64,000 bases of DNA from Scenedesmus sp. ARA3. Taxonomy: Eukaryota; Chlorophyta; Chlorophyceae; Sphaeropleales; Scenedesmaceae. The notes beneath the pieces are model-generated. The model ran no database searches and was not told where the DNA came from. It worked only from the letters and a program-made list of their open reading frames with translations. The DNA lies in the NCBI GenBank assembly GCA_004335835.1, contig RWJK01001165.1:1-64000 (forward strand). The letters run 5' to 3'. Both the position numbers and the translations under genes were made by a program. The first letter of the stretch is position 1. Every line of letters starts with the position of its first letter. Shown piece after piece: positions 57,901 through 64,000 of this stretch.

Positions 57901-60900
57901 TGCAGGCACGTGGCGCCATCAAGGTTTCATGGCTGGAGACACCAAGAAACGACTTCTTTGCTGCTGAACAGGCCACGGCACAGAACCGCCAGATCAGGCC
58001 ACCAATGGTTGACAACGCTGTTACAGTTTCTGGCCTTCCCTCTGCCAGCGGCACGGTAAGTGCACAAAGATCAGCAACGTGTGAGATTGTCCTGCCCTTA
58101 CATGATCATCCGCTGACGCCTGTACCTGCCATGCCACAACTGCTGCAGGTGGTGCCAGTGCAGACACGTCGGCTACTCGCTAGTGCAACTGCCATTGCAA
58201 CATCAACAGGCGGTCAGTCCACTGCCAATGCAAGGTCCGCCGGCAGGAACGCTGTATCTTCAGCTAATGCCAACTCGGCTGGCAATGGCACTGCCTTGTC
58301 TGTGGGCGTTGCAAACGGCACAGCTGTGGCAAACTCATCTGCCACTGCTACTGGTGAGCATGCATACATGCCATTTGGCCCAGATCTGTCAGGCTGCTGG
58401 AGGAGGCATGCGTTGTCTCACCAAAAAGCCCAGATGGTGTCACCTAGAGCAGGCAGCACTACTGACTCACCTGCAGAGACGGCGGCGGTAACTGCGTTCA
58501 GCAGCTGGCACGTCATCTGCACAGATATAGGCTGAGCCACACAAGCATGCCGTGCATGGTTGTAACTGCGGTGCACGTCATGTTCGTTCGTGCATGTGCT
58601 CGCAGGCAACTCGACCGCATTTTCCATTGTACAGGCACAGCAGCGCAACTCTTCCCGCAAGTGCAGTGTTTCTGGCACTTCTGTCAACAACATGACAATG
58701 GTAACAGGGTGTGATGACCCTGCTCTGGTCCCAGATGGCAAGAATGCAAGCACACATGCCCACAACGGTCTGGCATATTCTTGGGCTTCTGCCCCAGCGT
58801 GCTCTGCGATGCCTACAAAGCAGTCGGCTGTGTCAGACACCATGAACCGCCTGTGGGGTTACGAGAAGAACAGCAGGTGCGTATTCCTGCTGCAGGGTCA
58901 TTGTTCCCTGCCAGCAGCATTTTCTGCTACTGTACTGCTGCGCTGCTGTTTAAAAAACTGCATGATGTGTTGCATCTCAGTAGTAATACGTGATGCATAC
59001 ATGATCTCAACACTTGGCAGCATTGGGCAGCATTTGACACCGTACATCCTGTTCTGCTGTACCATGCGCTCACAAGATTCCCGACATGACTGGGTGGAAT
59101 GCCATGCTATATATATATACTCTTTTGTACGGACCATGCCCCGCGAACTTTTTGCGGGCTTGCGTCCCGTGCTGATATCATGTAGCACTCACACTGTCAT
59201 TGATTCATACTTGCTGCAGTTGCGCTTTCCGGGCTGTCAATGGCAGCAGCCTTACCTATGCCGGCTACAAGCCATTGGACTGGGAAACATCTACAGCATG
59301 TGATATAAAGCCAAACGCAACCAACAGCATGGTCGATGTGGAAGGCAGGCTATGGGGTTGGATGGCAGGCAACAACTGTGCATTCAAGGACGCATATGGT
59401 CTTCCTGTTTACTACCCACAGTACTTCAGTGCCGCCCCTCGCACTGTCAAAGAGTCTGGCGGCATGATCGGCCATCACATTCTGCCATTCCCAGCAAGCT
59501 TAAAAGCCTTGCACACAGCGGTGAGCACAACTTGGTGGACATATTCAAGTATGGTAGCACCAGCAAACATAGTTTATGTATGGTTGTGTGGATGTATATG
59601 CCTGCTAGGTTTGTAGGCTGCTCCGCTGCCCACTGTAGCACACTCTCAAGTACTGCATATTTTGTGGTGCTCGCCGCCTTGTTGCAGCACCGTCGTACAC
59701 CAGCGAGGAAGCTGCTGGCTACCGCAACTGCTGTGGCAGTGTCAACTGGAGGCCAAGCAGTCTCGCAGTCTGTTGCCAATGGCACGGACGCTGCCAGTTC
59801 ATCCCAAGCCACATCCTCTGGAAACAGTACTGCCCTGTCAATCGGCATTGCCAATGGCACGTCTACTGTAGCAAACTCCTCTGCTCATGCCACTGGTAAG
59901 CATGCCTGGACTTTGGTAATGAGCAGGACATGTCAAATGGTTGCTATATGACAACAATAAGCTGGGCTCAACAGTCACATGTGAGACAATCACCACGCCT
60001 TACGTGTGCTTACTTATCAAACCACGTGTAGTGAACGCATCCTGCCTCACGGTCACGGCAAAGACAAGACTCGTCTGTTTGGTGCTGCAGGTAACCAGAC
60101 TGCAGTATCTGTCATCCAGGCACGTCCACACAAAAACTCCACCAAGTGCACTGTTGTCGGCTCCGCTTTCAACAACGTGACAGTGCTGACTGGCTGTGAT
60201 GAGCCTCCCCTTGTACCAGAAGGCTCTACCAACACCAGCGCACCTGTGTTGAATGGCCTGGCAGCTTCCTGGAAGTCTGCTCCTCCCTGCAGTGCATCCC
60301 CAACAAAGCAGACAGCTGTAGCAGACACCAAGAATCGGCTGTGGGGCTTTGAGAAGAACGCCAGGTGACTGGCTGTGACATGCTGCATTGCTGCACATGG
60401 CCCTGCACTGTTTGACAGCAACGGCATTCACCACCATTCCGCTGATCAGCGCATGTGCGTGGCACCATGGTAAGTACACATCACGGAGCGCAAATTATGC
60501 AGAATCCACCTAGGTCTAAACTTGCAACAAACTTGCGGATGACAGTCACTAGCAAAGTTGTGGGCAGCACTCTTGTTGCACTCACCTGCAACCTGCCACA
60601 CTTGTCAATGCGCTCAGATGACACTGCCAAGCGCATCCTGTTGGTGTTCATGATGCAGTTGCACATTCCGTGCTCCCGATGGCAACAGCCTGTACTATGC
60701 TGGCTACACGCCTCTGGATTGGGGAACAGCTGCAGCTTGTCTTCACCTGCCCAATGCCACCAACAGCATGTCGGATGCGGATGGAAGGTAAGAAGACATT
60801 CAGCCAACAGGCACCAATATTCTTTCAGGAACGATGTATGGGTTCAGGCACATATTTCAAACACTACAGCTCACCCAGATACCATGCTTGACGTGTCCGG

Positions 60901-61384
60901 CTCATGCGCCGCTGCTGTTGTGACTCAGGTTGTGGGGCTATGCCTCAGGCACGAACTGTGCGTTCAAAGACGCATATGGCCTGCCTGTTTATTACCCAGA
61001 GTACTTCAACACCCCTTTCAAGGTCGTAAAGGAATCAGGCAGCAAGTCCAAACACTCGAGCCCCATCTTCCAGCCGTCTGCAGCAGGCGAAAGAAAGCCT
61101 ATTGGCGCCACCTTTGACAACATGTTCAAGGCAGCGGTAAGCAAGTGTTGCCTTGTCCACCAAAGTACATACAATTCTTGATTGCTGCACCTCTTTGTCT
61201 CGTTGGTGGCTGTACACGGTCACAAACACAGTCAAAACTGTGCTTCTGCTGTTTTCTGTGCGCTGCTGCATGCTGTCAGCAGGAGTTCAATACTCCTGCC
61301 ACACAGAAAGAGTCCAACATAGAAGCGGGGAGGGCCATTCAAGTGCTGGACAAGCTCTGGCTGGATAGGAGTCTTGCAGCATAA
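54967..61384 (+). CDS. Secreted protein with seven LWGW-CAFK modules
   Basis: Nineteen exons: 54967-55074, 55240-55489, 55651-55912, 56123-56215, 56412-56493, 56699-56746, 56889-57113, 57230-57298, 57445-57552, 57636-57689, 57906-58055, 58149-58353, 58606-58876, 59220-59520, 59688-59895, 60091-60364, 60659-60787, 60929-61136, 61283-61384. Lengths sum to 3147 nt (1048 aa), all in phase. A signal peptide (YRVLGLWCVMLLASASSVKA) opens it. Seven copies of a module follow: a Cys in APxC or similar, about 10 residues, D-x2-x-R, LWG[WYF], 4-7 residues, then CA[FY][KR]. Examples are DAEGRLWGWNQNTKKPCAYK, FRVWGWDDGRLCAFKD, RLWGYEKN with SCAFRA, and EGRLWGWMAGNNCAFKDAYG. Asn-Gly-Thr and Asn-Ser-Ser linkers (NGTAVANSSATATG) are rich in N-glycosylation sites. 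I do not recognise the module; an extracellular, perhaps carbohydrate-associated role is inference only. Confidence 0.85.
58149..61136 (+). repeat. Two-fold internal duplication in the LWGW-CAFK gene
   Basis: Exons 12-14 (58149-59520) and exons 15-18 (59688-61136) encode the same unit: a glycosylation-rich linker starting RRLLA or RKLLA, a middle part with NGLAYSWASAPAC / NGLAASWKSAPPC, and a tail with YAGYxPLDW and CAFKDAYGLPVYYP. Exon lengths match (205/208, 271/274). Unit 1 has a single 301-nt exon where unit 2 has two exons of 129 and 208 nt. Confidence 0.9.
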
Positions 61385-62543
61385 GGGCACCTGCATGACA
61401 CCAGCCATAAATGCACTTCTTCTGATGCTTGGAGTCACGTGCATTCGTGTAAGTCATGTGCAGCCCGGCGATTGTGGTGCTTACGGACTGAGTATGAAAG
61501 GCGCGATGGGCAGTGACACACAGCATAAATAAGACATGGCCTATTGTGGTTTGCCCGTGCAATGTTTTGCTTGACACCAATAAGAATTGTTATGCTCATG
61601 ATGACATGCAGTTTGGCATTTTATGTTCAACACTACAGTAAATGACTCATCCCGGAGATGATGCAGCAATTGCTTTGCAAAGCTGCTTGAACGTGAACAT
61701 CAGTCACGGTGCCTTCGGATTTCTTTGGCTGCTTTGGGCTATCTAGAACCTTGAGCTACTTGGGCTAGGATATGATGTGCAGGCAGTGCTGTACCGTATG
61801 GGCAATGCAGCTTGGTCGCCGGCTCCCTGTCTGCAGCATGTTTTTGAGCTGTTGCTGCGTATGTATACATATGTGGTGCTTGGTCAAACATACATGTACG
61901 TGTTTTACCTGTAAGATAAAGCCTAAGCGCTGCAGGTTTCTGAATTTCCAAGGTTGCGTCAAAGATGTCTCCATGATGTATTCGACACTTTGCAAGTATT
62001 CAAAGTGAGCGTCGTGGTGCACAGAGATATAAGCAGTGGCTCTCACACTGTGGCAGATGACGCACAAATGGCTTCACGATGGCCCTCAAAAAGGGGCCCC
62101 AATGCGCTCGTTGAGTGCACATTGTGCACAATGAATGTGTTCACAGGCAAGAGCATCTAACACTATTACCATTGACAGCAAGAACTTCACCAGCCTGGTG
62201 AACTTCACCTGGCAGGTAGCCTAGGTAACACGGGATGTCCATGCATGTGTAGCATGCCTCGGCGGTTATCCACAGCACATTTGCTGTGCTTGCCACTGCT
62301 TTGGGGATTTAGACAGTTGCATGGCATGGTAGTTACGAATCCCGTGATCGCTCGCCTATATGACGGCATGCTGCTGCTTGAGCGCCAGTCACCTACTTAA
62401 TCAACGGCTCACGCTGCTGCACCGCGATGCCAAGTTGCGCGGTTTGTAAGCCACACGCACATGAAATAGTGTTCGCCGCTGCCACTCGAGGACAACGTTC
62501 TGTCCTAGTACTGCTGCTGTCTTGAACTGCAACCTATCCAACG
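61385..62543. other. Intergenic region without recognised gene
   Basis: About 1.16 kb between two plus-strand genes. A short direct repeat GAACTTCACC lies at about 62182-62208. No coding exon could be supported. Confidence 0.45.
61448..61452 (+). promoter_or_regulatory. Candidate poly(A) signal TGTAA (LWGW-CAFK gene)
   Basis: TGTAA 64 nt past the stop codon at 61384. Confidence 0.5.
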
Positions 62544-63873
62544 ATGGGTGCGCTCACTCTGATAGTGGGAGCTGTTTCCCTCGTTCCCGCTACGCTCGCA
62601 GTGGTACTGAGGGCTAGAGTGCCCACTGCTGTCACGGGATGCTTGGCACACGCAGCAGCAGTAGGGTTAGCTGTAGCTGTGTGCAGCAGTGATAGCCTGT
62701 CCCCTTACACCACATGGCTGCTCCAGGTCAGTGAATCACCTGCAGTGGCTTGGCACGGATGGGGTTGCTGGCCAGCGTACAGCCAGCGTATGCTCTGTGC
62801 TGTTGCTAGTGCTTGCTGCTGCTGCTGCTGGCGTCGCCGCGCCAGTGCAATATCAGACACTGATACAGCAACAACAAACACAAAGCTGCTGATCGCTTCC
62901 TGCACTGCACCTACAGAAGCGAACGGATGGCCACATCAGCCTGGCATCCAAGCTCCTGTTCTGGCCCTACCATGCCGGTCTGCGTGGCAAGCTCTGGGTT
63001 CAGCGGCGCAAGAGCACGGAGCCGCTGTACGACCAGGTCACTGAGCAGCTGTGAGTGCTAAGCGGCTCAATCACAGCACAGCAGGTTTGGTGCCACACAA
63101 CTGGAGCAAGGGACTTTGGTGCACCTCAATGCAGTTGCTCCATGCCGCAAGCGGCAGTCACACAGCTAGCAGGTGTGGCAACCACCTGGCAGCCTGTCTG
63201 GGTGTACAATGCAGCAGGTAGACCTTGCCAACGTCTGTGAGCGTAGGCAGGCAGCTGCAGCGCGTTGTGCTGCATCGTGTGCTGCAGACAGGATACCTAC
63301 TGCTGCAATGAATGCTACATTGCAATCGCAGGTACATTGGAGGCTGGCCAGAGCAGGCAACATGGCTGCCAGCAGGGCAGCCCTCAGTGCTGGACGTGAC
63401 GTGTGAGCTGCCCCGCACCCACAGCAACCACTACCTCAACCTGCCCTGCTGGGACACACAAGGTGAGTACATACAGACCTTGCGCGGTCAGGGGCCAACA
63501 GCTACGCCAAGCGGCAACAGTACACTAGTACAGGCGGGACGTTGTAGGCAGTTGTGCACATGAACTGCAGCATGCTTGCGATGTTGTCTAGCACCTCAGT
63601 CGAAGCATAACCTGCCTTTGATGCTGGAACAACCGCCTCAACGTTGTGCCGTTGGCTTTGCCTGCACATCCGTGTTTGATGCTTGCGACTTGCAGCCCCA
63701 AACGCAGCGCAAATCCAGCACGGCGTTGAGTGGACCATCCGTGAGCTTGGGGAGGGCAGGTCTTGCTACATCCACTGCGCACATGGGCACGGCAGGAGCG
63801 CAACAGTGCTGGCAGCAGTGCTGATGGCCACAGGAAAGGCCAAGACTGCAGAGGAGGCAGTGGCAGTCATGCG
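62544..63873 (+). CDS. Dual-specificity protein phosphatase with N-terminal membrane segments, 3' end beyond window
   Basis: Four exons seen: 62544-62726, 62917-63050, 63332-63462, 63696-63873, all in phase. The gene runs off the right edge. The N-terminus (MGALTLIVGAVSLVPATLAV, then CLAHAAAVGLAVAVC) is hydrophobic and probably membrane-anchored. The catalytic P-loop is IHCAHGHGRSATV, the HCx5R(S/T) signature of cysteine-based phosphatases. The general acid is probably the Asp in LPCWDTQ. YIGGWPEQATWLPAG and DVTCELPR are typical of the plant and algal family of small dual-specificity phosphatases with ISLxSKxLFWPY near the membrane segment, seen here as ISLASKLLFWPYHAG. The substrate (phosphoprotein or phospholipid) is not known. 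Confidence 0.88.
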
Positions 63874-64000
63874 GTGAGCAATATGCCTTGCGAGGGCTTG
63901 CCTGGTAACAGCCTCAGCAACAGCAGCAGCATGTTTCTGAGGCTTTTGGTCCACTGGCATCGGTATTTATTGTGTTGCGACACCTGCAAAGCAGCGCACT

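Overview
This is nuclear DNA of a eukaryote, most likely a chlorophyte green alga and probably a chlorophycean such as a Sphaeropleales relative (inference from sequence style). Coding regions are split by many GT-AG introns. Exons are rich in CAG/GCA runs giving Gln, Ala and Ser tracts. Plastid and mitochondrial genes are present (uroporphyrinogen decarboxylase with a transit-peptide-like leader, a FAX-type plastid fatty-acid exporter, SURF1). TGTAA, the usual green-algal poly(A) signal, lies about 35 to 270 bases after most stop codons. No operons, bacterial ribosome-binding sites, CRISPR array, rRNA or tRNA gene was seen.

Layout, left to right. (+) 258-8715: a very large membrane calcineurin-like phosphoesterase. 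(-) 10125-15535: a papain-like peptidase joined to RCC1-type repeats, with two in-frame stops and several frame breaks. (-) 17244-18714: a secreted protein resembling a subtilase propeptide, with no catalytic domain seen. (-) 19178-22338: uroporphyrinogen decarboxylase. (-) 22814-26390: TRM6, head to head with (+) 26817-32389 gamma-tubulin complex component 4. (-) 33654-36565: deoxyhypusine synthase lacking an internal NAD-site segment, head to head with (+) 36995-39214 a 2OG-Fe(II) prolyl-4-hydroxylase-like enzyme. (-) 40801-42752: SURF1, head to head with (+) 43319-45523 an unrecognised protein. (+) 45753-47971: a class I methyltransferase. (-) 49635-50490 or beyond: FAX-like exporter, head to head with (+) 51194-53945 a secreted Cys-rich protein. 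(+) 54967-61384: a 19-exon secreted protein built from seven copies of an LWGW/CAFK module. (+) 62544 to the right edge: a dual-specificity phosphatase.

Exon chains were assembled by hand from GT-AG borders. For eleven genes the exon lengths and phases close exactly, which supports those models. The genes are unrelated housekeeping functions plus two or three secreted proteins; nothing suggests one shared pathway.

The most striking signals are: (1) the seven-module secreted protein, whose two large repeat units differ by one intron; (2) at least a dozen local tandem duplications that copy exon-intron borders, including splice sites, into neighbouring introns or 3' flanks; (3) (CTG)n microsatellites that run straight into 3' splice sites; (4) the decayed peptidase-RCC1 gene; (5) a deoxyhypusine synthase that lacks a conserved internal segment in this sequence.
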